Source of the DNA: Tsukamurella sputi
GTDB taxonomy: Bacteria > Actinomycetota > Actinomycetes > Mycobacteriales > Mycobacteriaceae
Assembly: GCF_007858445.1 (NCBI RefSeq)
Contig: NZ_VIGV01000005.1
Location: 62,001-126,000 of the forward strand
DNA: 64,000 nucleotides
Reading direction: 5' to 3'
Made by a program: the position numbers and the translations under genes. This document shows, in pieces, positions 1 to 9,072 of this stretch. The first letter of the stretch is position 1; every line of letters starts with the position of its first letter. The notes beneath the pieces are model-generated. The model was given only the letters and a program-made list of their open reading frames with translations, made no database searches and had not been told where the DNA came from.

Positions 1-533
1 ACGCCGAACGGGCGGTTGGTGCGCACGTCGATGGCGGGCTGCGCACCGTCGTTGAACAGGAGCCGCAGGATGCGCGCCTCGTCGGGGCACAGCTGCGCGA
101 GGATGTGCTCGTAGGCCGGGTGAGGCGTCTGGGCGCCGGCGGGCTCGGCGGACTGCGCGAGCAGCCGATCGCCCATCTTGCGCAACTCGTCGGGGGTGGC
201 GACGGGTTCCGGTTCGCGCTCCTCGACCTCATCGACGACCTCGCCGTGCACGACGATGCGCGGCGCGACCTCGGTGGTGAGCGCGACGTCCACGAGGTGC
301 CCCGCCTCGCTCACGAACTGCTGAGTCAGGCGCTGTGCGGAGCCCCCGAGCTCGCGGGTGACGCTGAACGCGGAGTTCGACACCCGGCCGAGCCGGCCGA
401 GGAGTCCCCCGGACTCCTGCTTCTCCGACGCGGCCACCTCTCCCCCGTCGCGGACCGCGAGATCACGGGTCTCGTCGGCGCCCTGGTCGCTCGCACCCGC
501 TGAGGAACGGGACTTCTCGCTCACGTCTGTCAC
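1..533 (-). CDS. Abi-alpha/DUF4393-like protein, 3' part cut by window edge
   Basis: Open frame running off the window start, about 177 codons visible. It is predicted from a GTG at 533 whose last bases form the stop of the upstream gene (GTGA overlap), so the two are translationally coupled. The N-terminal 60 residues are polar and low in complexity. A segment with LGRLGRV and a later HPAYEHILAQLCPDEARIL motif resemble the DUF4393 (Abi-alpha) family of actinobacteria, followed by an AIDVRT segment. The function is unknown; the family name comes from weak similarity to abortive-infection proteins and does not show phage defence here. The C-terminus is not visible. The family call is moderate; the reading frame is well supported by codon structure and coupling. 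Confidence 0.6.
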   Translation of the reverse strand, partial: MTDVSEKSRSSAGASDQGADETRDLAVRDGGEVAASEKQESGGLLGRLGRVSNSAFSVTRELGGSAQRLTQQFVSEAGHLVDVALTTEVAPRIVVHGEVVDEVEEREPEPVATPDELRKMGDRLLAQSAEPAGAQTPHPAYEHILAQLCPDEARILRLLFNDGAQPAIDVRTNRPFG

Positions 534-1804
534 ACCCCGAAAATCGCTAGATGGAGGAACCCGGCGAACGAGCCGAGCACCGCGCCGTGCAGGAACAGCA
601 GCCACTCATCCTGCTTGATCGCCGACCGGAGCAGCTCACTGAGGTCCTCCGAGCTGAGTTTGCTCATCCGCTCGATGACGAACTGGCGCACCTTGGTCTG
701 CTGCTCGGCCACGAACTCGGGCTGGCTGACGGTGGCCTCGGCGACCTTGAGCGCCTCGGCGCCGACGAGCTGCGGCACCCGGTCGTAGGCCTCGCTGCCG
801 ACGGAGAGCTTGACGAAGCCGCGCGCCCAGCCGGCCGCGTTGTCGATCGAGTCGCGCAACACCGTCTCGACGGTGGCCCGGGTCCGGTCGGAGCGCGGGC
901 CGTGCAGGAGCTCGTCGCAGATGTTCTCGATGGTGATCACTTTGTCGGCCATCACCTTGGCGTACTCCTCGCCGATCTCCTTCTTCCGCTTGAGGAACAG
1001 CCCCTGCTTCCACGGCACCCACCACGTGGGGTTGATCGGCTCGAAGATCATCAGGATCCCGATGTAATTGACCACGTAGCCGATCACGATCCCGCCGAGC
1101 GGCAGCAGCCACCAGTAGGGGAAGAAGTGCAGCAGCGCGACCAGGAGGAAGCCCATGGGGAAACCGAAGTAGAAGCCGAAGTTCTGCATGAACTTCAGTT
1201 CCTTACGGCCCATGTTGTAGAAGATGTCCTTGAGCACCGACGGGTTGTTCGTCAGGTACCGGATCACCAGGAGTTTGGCGTCGATGTAGTCGTCGATGTT
1301 CTCGCCGATGGTCGACGTGATCTTCCGGACGTCCTTCGGCAGCGACGCCGAGACGCGACGGTAGACCAGCAGCTTCACGTCCTCGGGCAGCGAATACCAC
1401 AGTCGCGGATTCTCCCGCTGCATCACCGATTCGACGATGGACGGGATCATCGGCAGCGACGCGCGGGTGAGCACCTCGGAAACGTGCTCCGGATCCATCA
1501 CCTCGTAGAACTCGGCGATGCTGCCCACTTTGTTGAGCGATTTGTCGACGGCGATACTCGCCATCTTCTCCGCGCGCGACGGGACGATCCCCTGCCAGCC
1601 GACGCGACCGTCGGGCTGGATCGCCGGGATCACCTGGACACGGCGCGGCAGCAGCGGGTACAGCGTGGCCATGCCGGGAACCTTGACGCCGTAGAAGCGC
1701 TTGGGTTCGAACAGCATGAGGATGCCGGTCCAGTTGGTGATGTAGCCGATGATGCCGGTGAACAACGGGATCGTGATGAGCTGTTCGATCAGGTGCGGAT
1801 CCAT
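530..1804 (-). CDS. DUF445 family membrane protein
   Basis: About 424 residues. Two similar membrane-associated blocks, GYITNWTGILMLFEPKRFYG near the N-terminus and GYVVNYIGILMIFEPINPTW in the middle, mark the tandem DUF445 architecture. A hydrophobic stretch (FGFPMGFLLVALLHFFPYWWLL) precedes the second block and the C-terminus ends in another hydrophobic segment. I chose the ATG at 1804 because GAGGGG sits eight bases upstream; a GTG three codons earlier lies almost on that Shine-Dalgarno. The stop overlaps the GTG of the next gene, forming a two-gene operon. DUF445 proteins are inner-membrane proteins of unknown function, so nothing more specific can be claimed. Confidence 0.85.
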   Translation of the reverse strand: MDPHLIEQLITIPLFTGIIGYITNWTGILMLFEPKRFYGVKVPGMATLYPLLPRRVQVIPAIQPDGRVGWQGIVPSRAEKMASIAVDKSLNKVGSIAEFYEVMDPEHVSEVLTRASLPMIPSIVESVMQRENPRLWYSLPEDVKLLVYRRVSASLPKDVRKITSTIGENIDDYIDAKLLVIRYLTNNPSVLKDIFYNMGRKELKFMQNFGFYFGFPMGFLLVALLHFFPYWWLLPLGGIVIGYVVNYIGILMIFEPINPTWWVPWKQGLFLKRKKEIGEEYAKVMADKVITIENICDELLHGPRSDRTRATVETVLRDSIDNAAGWARGFVKLSVGSEAYDRVPQLVGAEALKVAEATVSQPEFVAEQQTKVRQFVIERMSKLSSEDLSELLRSAIKQDEWLLFLHGAVLGSFAGFLHLAIFGV

Positions 1805-2009
1805 GACACACACCCCTCGTCGACGTTTCTCGTCGAGCTCTCCACTGCCCCTCCATCGTTCCCACGAGTTGGCCGAAACATTCGTCCTACGAATGCTTCA
1901 CAGGAACCGCCTCGACATCATTCGCGCCCACAGTACTCAACGAAATGAGAGGATTACTCCTTGATTCGATCACTGTGACCAGATGAACACGCGGCAGCCC
2001 CGGCGCCGT

Positions 2010-2465
2010 TCATACAGCAAAGACGAAGTCCCCCGCCGCCACGTCGCGCTCCTGCAGACCAGTGATCGACCCGGGTTTGGAATCCATGATCACGACGGGG
2101 CAGATCGCACTGAGCCCGCGGTCGCGAATACCCGACGGGGAGAACGCGATCAACGGATCCCCGGCCTCCACTGCAGCTTTCTCGGTAGCTATCACCGTGA
2201 AGCCTTCACCATTCAGGTTCACCGTGTCGATTCCGATATGCACCAGGACACCCACGCCGTCGCCCGACAGGACGATCACGGCGTGCGGATGCAACTTGAG
2301 CACCGTGCCGGCCACCGGCGCGGTGACGACGGCGTCAGCACCGTCGGCGGGGACCGACGGCTCGATGGCGACACCCGACCCCACCATCTCCCCGGCGAAG
2401 ACCTGATCGGGCACGGCCGAGAGCGGGAGCAGCCGCCCGGCGACGGGTGCCAACACGTCCGTCAC
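2010..2465 (-). CDS. PTS glucose/GlcNAc-type EIIA component
   Basis: 151 residues. Soluble phosphocarrier that receives phosphate from HPr and passes it to EIIB in the phosphotransferase uptake system. The EIIA-Glc fold is clear: an LAPVAGRLLPLSAVPDQVFA start, APVAGTVLKLHPHAV, and the phosphorylated histidine in VLVHIGIDTVNLNGEGF. The GTG at 2465 overlaps the stop of the EIIB gene (GTGA), so translation is coupled. The gene continues open upstream, but that part has no family similarity. It is a free-standing IIA domain, whereas many glucose permeases fuse it to IIB and IIC. Its partners are the adjacent IIB and the divergent IIC. Confidence 0.92.
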   Translation of the reverse strand: MTDVLAPVAGRLLPLSAVPDQVFAGEMVGSGVAIEPSVPADGADAVVTAPVAGTVLKLHPHAVIVLSGDGVGVLVHIGIDTVNLNGEGFTVIATEKAAVEAGDPLIAFSPSGIRDRGLSAICPVVIMDSKPGSITGLQERDVAAGDFVFAV

Positions 2466-2689
2466 AGGAGGTCCTGCACTTCCTCCGCGAGCGCGTCCGC
2501 GGTCGGGCCGACAACGACCTGCACCGCCGAGCCCGCGATCATCACGCCGTGCGAGAGCTTCTTCAGCGCGGCCTGATCGACGAGACCGGTGTCCTTGACC
2601 TCGCACCGGAGGCGGGTGATACAGCCCTCCACCTCCTCGATGTTGTCGGCCCCACCGAGCCCGTTCACGATGTCCTGCGCCTTCGACAT
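2462..2689 (-). CDS. PTS glucose/GlcNAc-type EIIB component
   Basis: 75 residues. Carries the phosphocysteine that hands phosphate to the incoming sugar. The EIIB signature is EEVEGCITRLRCEV, with the first Cys of CITRLR as the active residue, followed by ALKKLSHGVMIAGSAVQVVVG. The ATG at 2689 fits the family N-terminus (SKAQDIVNGLGG), and AAAGG lies about eight bases upstream. It is transcribed away from the IIC gene, from a 105-bp intergenic region that holds a palindromic operator (2740-2755). It is the first gene of the IIB-IIA pair. Confidence 0.92.
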   Translation of the reverse strand: MSKAQDIVNGLGGADNIEEVEGCITRLRCEVKDTGLVDQAALKKLSHGVMIAGSAVQVVVGPTADALAEEVQDLL

Positions 2690-2739
2690 TCCTGCCGCCT
2701 TTCGGAGAGGTTCGGGGAAACCGGCTCCCGCCGGACCGA

Positions 2740-2755
2740 ACTGGTTATAACCTGT
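2740..2755. promoter_or_regulatory. DasR/NagR-like (dre) operator between divergent PTS operons
   Basis: ACTGGTTATAACCTGT contains the perfect palindrome GGTTATAACC. It matches 11 of 16 positions of the actinobacterial DasR site ACTGGTCTAGACCAGT, including both half-sites. Because it is symmetric, TATAAC inside it can serve as a -10 box on either strand, so a bound GntR/HutC-family repressor would block both IIB-IIA and IIC-nagA. The regulator gene is not in the window. The palindrome is seen directly; the binding factor is inferred from the gene content. Confidence 0.6.
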
Positions 2756-2794
2756 CGTCACCCTAGTGGACTCGTCCCTCGACAGGAGCGAAAA

Positions 2795-4026
<1,232 letters not shown>

Positions 4027-4030
<4 letters not shown>

Positions 4031-5184
4031 CCGATGTTCTGCGCGGCACCGTCGTCACGCCCTCCGGGGCGATCGACGACGGTGTCGTGGTGCTCGCCGA
4101 CGGCCTGATCGCCGAGGTCGGACCGGCGTCCGCCTTCCCGTCCGCGACGCTGCCGGCAGCGTCGGACCGGGTGTACCTGCCCGGCATGATCGACGTGCAC
4201 TGCCACGGCGGGGGCGGCTTCGGCTTCCCCGATTCCGACGCCGCCGGTGCCCGCGCGGCCGCCGCACACCACCTCGGCCGCGGCACCACGACGCTGCTCG
4301 CCTCACTGGTGTCCGCGGCGGCGGAGAAGCTGCTCGAGCGGATCGCCACCCTCGCGCCGCTCGTCGACGACGGCACCGTCGCGGGCCTGCACCTCGAGGG
4401 CCCGTTCCTCGCGCAGGAGGTGTGCGGCGCACAGGACCCGCGGTACATCGTCGACGGCGACCCCGCGCTCCTGGCGACGCTCCTCGACGCCGCCGGCGGG
4501 CGGATCCGGTCGATGACGGTGGCCGCGGAGACCGCCCACTTCCCGGTGCTCGCCCGGCAACTCTCCGACGCGGGCGCCGTCGTCTCCGTGGGCCACACCG
4601 CGGGCGATTACGACACCGTCGTCGCAGGGCTCACCGCGCCGACCGGGCCGGTGAGCATCACGCACCTGTTCAACGGCATGCATCCGATGCACCACCGGCA
4701 CCCGGGCGCCGTGGGCGCCGCGCTGAAGGTCGCGGGCGAGGGCCGCGCCGTCGCCGAGATCATCGGCGACGGGGTGCACCTCGCCGCGGGCACGGTCGCG
4801 ATGGTCTTCGCCACCGTCGGACCCGATCACATCGCCCTGGTCTCCGACGCTATGCAGGCCGCCGGCATGCCCGACGGCGAGTACACGCTGGGGCCGCTCG
4901 ACGTCACCGTCGGGGGTGGCGTCGCTCGCCTGACCACGCCCGACGGAACGCCGGGCGCCATCGCGGGCGGCACCTCGTCGGTGCTCGACGTGGTGGTGCG
5001 CGCCGTCCAGCACTCGGGCGTGCCGCTCGCGGACGCGACGCGGGCCGGCGCCACCACGCCCGCCCGGCTCCTGGGCCTGAAGGACCGCGGCGAGCTCTCC
5101 GCCGGCCTGCGCGCCGACGTGCTGGAACTCTCCGCCGACCTGGAGCTGCTGCGCGTGATCCGTGGCGGCGCCGAGGCCGGCTGA
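4027..5184 (+). CDS. nagA: N-acetylglucosamine-6-phosphate deacetylase
   Basis: 385 residues, usual length. Removes acetate from GlcNAc-6-phosphate, the product of the PTS encoded just upstream, giving glucosamine-6-phosphate. Amidohydrolase landmarks are present in order: DVHCHGG (metal-binding), HLEGPF (metal Glu), SVGHTAGDY, ITHLFNGMHPM, and LVSDAM with the catalytic Asp. It starts at GTG 4027, overlapping the IIC stop. The gene ends only ten bases before the convergent PhzF gene, and no terminator is visible between them. Regulation is probably through the dre-like site ahead of the IIC gene. No nagB lies in the window. Confidence 0.93.
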
Positions 5185-5194
5185 AACGCAGCGC

Positions 5195-6025
5195 TCAGCC
5201 GAGCGCGACGTTCCCGGTGATGGTGGTGCCGGTCGCGCCGCCGATCCAGATCTCGCCGTCCGCGGACTCGACGTGCACGCGACCGCGGCGGCCGAGCGCG
5301 GTCCCCTGAGAGGCGACGTACCGCGCGGGCAGGGCACCGGTTCCGATGAGCCACTGCGCGAGGCCCGCGTTGAGCGAGCCGGTGACCGGATCCTCCGGCA
5401 CCGCGAGGTCCGGGCAGAAGGCGCGCACCTCGACGTCGGCGTCGCCGCCGGGCGGATACGTCCCGACGACGCCGATGTTCAGGTCCCCCATCGCCCCGAA
5501 GTCCGGGTCCAGGGCGAGTACCGCATCCGCGTCCCGCAGCCGCGCCGCCACCCAGCCGGGGCCGTTGTCCACCCATTCGGCGGCGAGGATCTCCGCGGCG
5601 GGGAGACGCAGGCCCGCGGCGATCCGGCTGACGGTGCCGGCATCCGCCGGGCCGCTCCGACGCAGCGGCGGTGCCGCGAAGGCGAGTTCGTCCCCGCGGC
5701 GCAGCCGGACCAGGCCGGCGGCGCACTCCTGCACCACCGTCCCGGGCGACGCCGGGACGCCGCCGTCCTCGAGCCAGGCGTGCGCGCTCCCCAGCGTCGG
5801 ATGTCCCGCGAAGGGCAACTCGCCGCCGGGAGTGAAGATCCGCAGCCGGTAGTCCGCCCCTGGATCGGTCGGGCGCAGTAGGAAGGTGGTCTCGCTGAGG
5901 TTCGTCCAGCGCGCGAACGCCGCCATCCGCTCGTCGGAGAGGCCGTCGGCGCCGTGCACCACCGCCACCGGGTTGCCTCGCAGGGGTTCCGAGGAGAAGA
6001 CGTCGACCTGGCGGAAGCGGTACAT
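5195..6025 (-). CDS. PhzF family isomerase/epimerase-like protein
   Basis: 276 residues, typical for the family. PhzF proteins are diaminopimelate-epimerase-fold enzymes, one of which acts in phenazine synthesis; most members have unknown substrates. Visible are the N-terminal YRFRQVDVFSSEPLRGNPVAVV, the catalytic glutamate region NLSETTFLL, and the FTPGGELPFAGHPTLGSAHAW motif; a second-half VPEDPVTGSLNAGLAQWL mirrors the first domain. No other phenazine genes are nearby, so phenazine synthesis should not be inferred. The gene follows the PPOX gene with a four-base gap, so they are probably co-transcribed. Confidence 0.88.
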   Translation of the reverse strand: MYRFRQVDVFSSEPLRGNPVAVVHGADGLSDERMAAFARWTNLSETTFLLRPTDPGADYRLRIFTPGGELPFAGHPTLGSAHAWLEDGGVPASPGTVVQECAAGLVRLRRGDELAFAAPPLRRSGPADAGTVSRIAAGLRLPAAEILAAEWVDNGPGWVAARLRDADAVLALDPDFGAMGDLNIGVVGTYPPGGDADVEVRAFCPDLAVPEDPVTGSLNAGLAQWLIGTGALPARYVASQGTALGRRGRVHVESADGEIWIGGATGTTITGNVALG

Positions 6026-6029
6026 GCTC

Positions 6030-6662
6030 CTAGTAAAGCTCACGCCCGTAACCGTCGCCGTAGTAGCGGTCCAGCTCCTCGAGCGAGTCGTCAGGGCGTT
6101 CCAGGGATTTCGCGATGACGGCCCGCCGGGGCACGCCGCGGTCGTCGTCCTGCGTCGGCCAGGTCGACGGATCCCACGCCTCGGAGCGCAGGAAGGCCTT
6201 GCTGCAGTGGAAGAAGACCTCGTCGATCGCGACCTCGACGATGAGCTGGGGCAGTCGGTCGCCCACCGCCATCCGCGGCGCGTACGGCGCGTCCGCCAGG
6301 ACCGTCGCGGCCCCGTTGACCCGCAACGTGTCACCGCGCCCGGGGATGACGAAGTCGATGGCGATGCGCGGGTCCTCGAGCAGGTTCCGCAGACCGTCGA
6401 CACGGCGGTTACCGGGCCGGTCCGGTAGCGCGAGAGTGCGGTCGTCCAGCACGAGGACGGCGCCGGCGGGATCGCCCTTCGGGGAGACGTCGAGGCCACC
6501 GGTGCCCGTCGTCGCGACGAAATAGAGCCGCGCCGCGGCGAGGAAGAGCCGGTGCACCTCGTGCAGCTCCGGCAGTGCCTTGTCGCGGATCCGCGGGATC
6601 GGCTCGGGCACCACCGCTCGCAGCTGGTCGATCGTCGTCACCGGCGTGCGCTCGTGGCCCAT
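6030..6662 (-). CDS. Pyridoxamine 5'-phosphate oxidase-family flavin protein
   Basis: 210 residues. The split-barrel flavin-binding fold is indicated by FVATTGTGGLDVSPKGDPAG, LALPDRPGNRRVDGLRNLLEDPRIAIDFVIPG and TLRVNGAATVL, typical of the MSMEG_1061-like branch of PPOX proteins. Members bind FMN or F420 and reduce small molecules; the substrate here cannot be told. The ATG at 6662 (GHERTPVTTIDQL) is preferred; the frame stays open upstream but without similarity. The short gap to PhzF suggests a two-gene unit. Confidence 0.82.
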   Translation of the reverse strand: MGHERTPVTTIDQLRAVVPEPIPRIRDKALPELHEVHRLFLAAARLYFVATTGTGGLDVSPKGDPAGAVLVLDDRTLALPDRPGNRRVDGLRNLLEDPRIAIDFVIPGRGDTLRVNGAATVLADAPYAPRMAVGDRLPQLIVEVAIDEVFFHCSKAFLRSEAWDPSTWPTQDDDRGVPRRAVIAKSLERPDDSLEELDRYYGDGYGRELY

Positions 6663-6672
6663 GCCGACGACT

Positions 6673-7429
6673 CTAGAGGGGGCGCAGGATGCGGTCGAGG
6701 AACTCCCGCGTGCGCTCGTGCTGCGGAGCACCGATCACCTCGGCCGGGCGCCCCGCCTCGAGCACGGTGCCCCGGTCGACGAAGAGCACCTGGTCGGCGA
6801 CCTCGCGGGCGAAGGCCATCTCGTGGGTCACGACCACCATCGTGCGGCCCTCGGTGGCCAGGTCGCGCATCACGGTCAGCACGTCGCCGACCAGTTCGGG
6901 ATCGAGAGCGGAGGTCGGCTCGTCGAACAGCACGACACGCGGACGCAGCGCCAGCGCCCGCGCGATCCCCACGCGCTGCTGCTGCCCGCCCGAGAGCTGA
7001 TGCGGGTACTTGTCGGCGTGCTCGGCCAGCCCGACGCGCGCGAGCAGCTCACGCGCCTCCGCCTCCACCTCCGCCGGCGCCCGCTTCTGCACGACGGTGG
7101 GCCCCTCGGTCACGTTCCGCAGCGCCGTGAAGTGCGGGAAGAGGTTGTGCGACTGGAAGACCATCGCGCTCTGCGCGCGATAGTGCGCCAGCTCCGCCTT
7201 TCGCGGCGCCCCGGTACCGAAGTCCACGGTCGCCTCGCCGACGGTGACGACGCCACCGTCGGGCAGCTCGAGTGCGTTGAGCGAGCGGAGCACCGTCGTC
7301 TTGCCCGAACCGGACGGCCCGATGATGACGGTGACCGTGCCCTCCGGAACGGCGAAGTCGATGCCCCCGCAGGACGTCCACGTCGCCGAAGGACTTGGTG
7401 AGGCCGCTCACCGAGATCAGGTCGGTCAT
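6673..7429 (-). pseudogene. Amino-acid ABC transporter ATP-binding protein, frameshifted
   Basis: The gene starts at ATG 7429 (overlapping the permease stop, ATGA) and reads MTDLISVSGLTKSFGDVDVL, then loses frame in a run of five C on the plus strand (7364-7368). Removing one base restores RGIDFAVPEGTVTVIIGPSG with Walker A and joins the rest of the protein. Downstream are the Q-loop (VFQSHNLFP), signature LSGGQQQRVGIARAL, Walker B VVLFDEPTSALD and H-loop VVTHEMAF, all intact to the stop at 6673. The expected product is about 251 residues, a polar amino-acid transporter ATPase of the GlnQ type. Either this is a recent inactivating insertion or a homopolymer sequencing error; the intact remainder favours a recent or artefactual event. 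Confidence 0.85.
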
Positions 7430-8862
7430 CGCGCCACGTACCTTTCGAAGCGGTTCTCGAGGTGGGACTGCACCAGGCTCAGCGCCTGGCAGACCACCCA
7501 GTAGTAACAGGCGGCGACCACGTACATCACGAAGAAGTCGTACGTCGGGGCCGCGGCGATCTGCGCCTGCCGGAAGAGCTCGGTCACGAGGATCGCCGAT
7601 GCCAGCGACGTGTCCTTGACCAGGGAGACCAGGGTGTTCGCGAGCGGCGGAGTGGCGGTGCGGGCCGCCTGCGGCAGGATGATCCGCCGCAACGAGGTGC
7701 GGTAGTCCATGCCGATCGTGGTGGCCGCCTCCCACTGCCCCTGCGGGACCGCGCCGATCGCGGAACGGATGATCTCCGCCGCGTACCCGCCCACGTTGAG
7801 CGAGAAGGCGATCACGGCGGCGAGGAACGGATCGAACACCACACCTGCGAGGGGGAGCCCGTAGAAGATGATCACGAGCTGCACCAGCAGCGGCGTGCCG
7901 CGGATGATCGAGATGTAGGCGCGGGCGATCCCGCTGACCATGCGCCGCTTCGACATTCGCGCCAGCGCCACGCCGAGCGCGATCGCCAGGCCGATCACGA
8001 AGCTGATGGCGGTCAGCGGGATGGTCTTGGTGACGGTCGCCTTGAGCATCGGAGCCAGGTTGCGGCGCACCATGTCCCAGGTGCTGGAGCCGCGCCGTTC
8101 CTCCTGCGCCCCGGAGCCGAAGAAGCGGTCGGAGATGCGCTGCGCCGTCCCGTCGGCCCGGATCTCGGCCAGCCCCCGGTCGATCTCGGGCATGAGCCCC
8201 GAGTTCTTGCGGGCCGCGAACACCGATTCGGACTTGTCGGGTGTCTCCGCGGCGATCTCCACCGGGGCACCGGGGGTCACCTTCAGGTAGTTGCGGACGA
8301 CGCCGGTGTCGTTGACCACCACATCGACCCGGCCCTGCGCCAGTACGTTGACGGCGTCGGTGAAGCTGTTGACCGCCTCGATCTTGGCGCCCGCCTTCTC
8401 GGCGACCCCGGACCAGCTACTGGTGATGCTCTGCGCTGCGGTCTTGCCGCGGATGTCGGCCAGCGAGTGCACGGAATCGTCGCCCTTGCGCACGAGGATC
8501 GAGCCGCCGGTCTGCAGGTACGCCACCGAGAGGTCGTACTTCGCCGCACGCTCCGGACTGGCCGTGACCTGGTTGGCGACCAGGTCGAACCGGCCCGCCT
8601 CCAGGCCCGCCATCATCGAGTCCCACGGCGTCTCGACGAACTCGACGCGCTTTCCGATCTTCGCGGCGATCGCGGTGATCATCTCCACGTCGTAGCCGGT
8701 GAGCTTCCCGGTCTCGTCGTGATAGCTGTACACCTGGTAGACGCCCTCGGTGCCCACCCGCAGCACTCCCCCGGCCGGCACCGGATCGGCGTGCGCGGGC
8801 AGCGGTGCCGCGACGAGGACCGTCGCGAGCAACGCGAGGAGGAGGCGCCGTACCGCGGTCAC
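7426..8862 (-). CDS. Fused substrate-binding protein-permease of an amino-acid ABC transporter
   Basis: 478 residues. A signal-peptide-like N-terminus (RRLLLALLATVLVAAPLPAHA) leads into a family 3 solute-binding domain (about residues 35-265: LRVGTEGVYQVYSYHDE, YDVEMITAIAAKIGKRVEFV). A His/Glu/Gln/Arg-type permease domain follows from about residue 275 (ISIIRGTPLLVQLVIIFYGLPL, the EAA loop region GAVPQGQWEAATTIGMDY). This resembles the GlnPQ architecture, where the receptor is fused to the channel. GTG at 8862 has GGAGGAGG just upstream. The ATPase overlaps the 3' end and is frameshifted. It is divergent from the ArsR gene, so the two ArsR-type operators could also affect it. Confidence 0.87.
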   Translation of the reverse strand: MTAVRRLLLALLATVLVAAPLPAHADPVPAGGVLRVGTEGVYQVYSYHDETGKLTGYDVEMITAIAAKIGKRVEFVETPWDSMMAGLEAGRFDLVANQVTASPERAAKYDLSVAYLQTGGSILVRKGDDSVHSLADIRGKTAAQSITSSWSGVAEKAGAKIEAVNSFTDAVNVLAQGRVDVVVNDTGVVRNYLKVTPGAPVEIAAETPDKSESVFAARKNSGLMPEIDRGLAEIRADGTAQRISDRFFGSGAQEERRGSSTWDMVRRNLAPMLKATVTKTIPLTAISFVIGLAIALGVALARMSKRRMVSGIARAYISIIRGTPLLVQLVIIFYGLPLAGVVFDPFLAAVIAFSLNVGGYAAEIIRSAIGAVPQGQWEAATTIGMDYRTSLRRIILPQAARTATPPLANTLVSLVKDTSLASAILVTELFRQAQIAAAPTYDFFVMYVVAACYYWVVCQALSLVQSHLENRFERYVAR

Positions 8863-8933
8863 CGGGCCTCCTCCGCGACCCGATCGTCGTGGCTGGCGGC
8901 GCGGGCGGGGTCGGGGAGGGCGGCCGTATCCAT
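8859..8933 (-). other. Possible 24-residue upstream ORF coupled to the ABC transporter
   Basis: An ATG at 8933 opens a 24-codon frame whose TGA overlaps the GTG of the binding protein-permease gene (GTGA). It could act as a leader for translational coupling. There is no clear Shine-Dalgarno before its ATG and the peptide (rich in Ala, Asp and Arg) shows no similarity I recognise, so it may be chance. Confidence 0.2.
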
Positions 8934-8992
8934 GCGTCGTTCTTAGCACCGCGGCGCGCCCGGCGCGGCCCGACGGTCCGGTCCCGACCTTT

Positions 8993-9009
8993 TCAACCAA
9001 AGGGTTGAA
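8993..9009. promoter_or_regulatory. Inverted repeat, probable ArsR operator 1
   Basis: TTCAACC, three-base spacer, GGTTGAA: a perfect 7-bp inverted repeat in the divergent region between the ABC transporter and the ArsR gene. A second related repeat lies 45 bases further on. The arrangement fits autoregulation by the adjacent ArsR-family protein. Confidence 0.6.
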
Positions 9010-9037
9010 CAAACACGAACGGGGGCGTACCGTCGTA

Positions 9038-9055
9038 TTCAACAGAACGGTTGAA
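9038..9055. promoter_or_regulatory. Inverted repeat, probable ArsR operator 2
   Basis: TTCAAC, six bases, GTTGAA. It shares its half-sites with the repeat at 8993-9009 and ends six bases before the AGGAGG of the ArsR gene, so a bound repressor would cover the start of the transcript. Confidence 0.6.
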
Positions 9056-9072
9056 CTCAGAGGAGGTGGACC

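Noticed and set aside
1-533. Phage abortive-infection system
   Set aside because: The Abi-alpha name rests on weak family similarity; no partner or mobile context is visible.
551-1948. Long plus-strand frame opposite the DUF445 gene
   Set aside because: Antisense shadow, with Asp/Arg/His-rich composition typical of such frames.
5195-6025. Phenazine biosynthesis locus
   Set aside because: Only a PhzF homologue is present; family members without phenazine roles are common.
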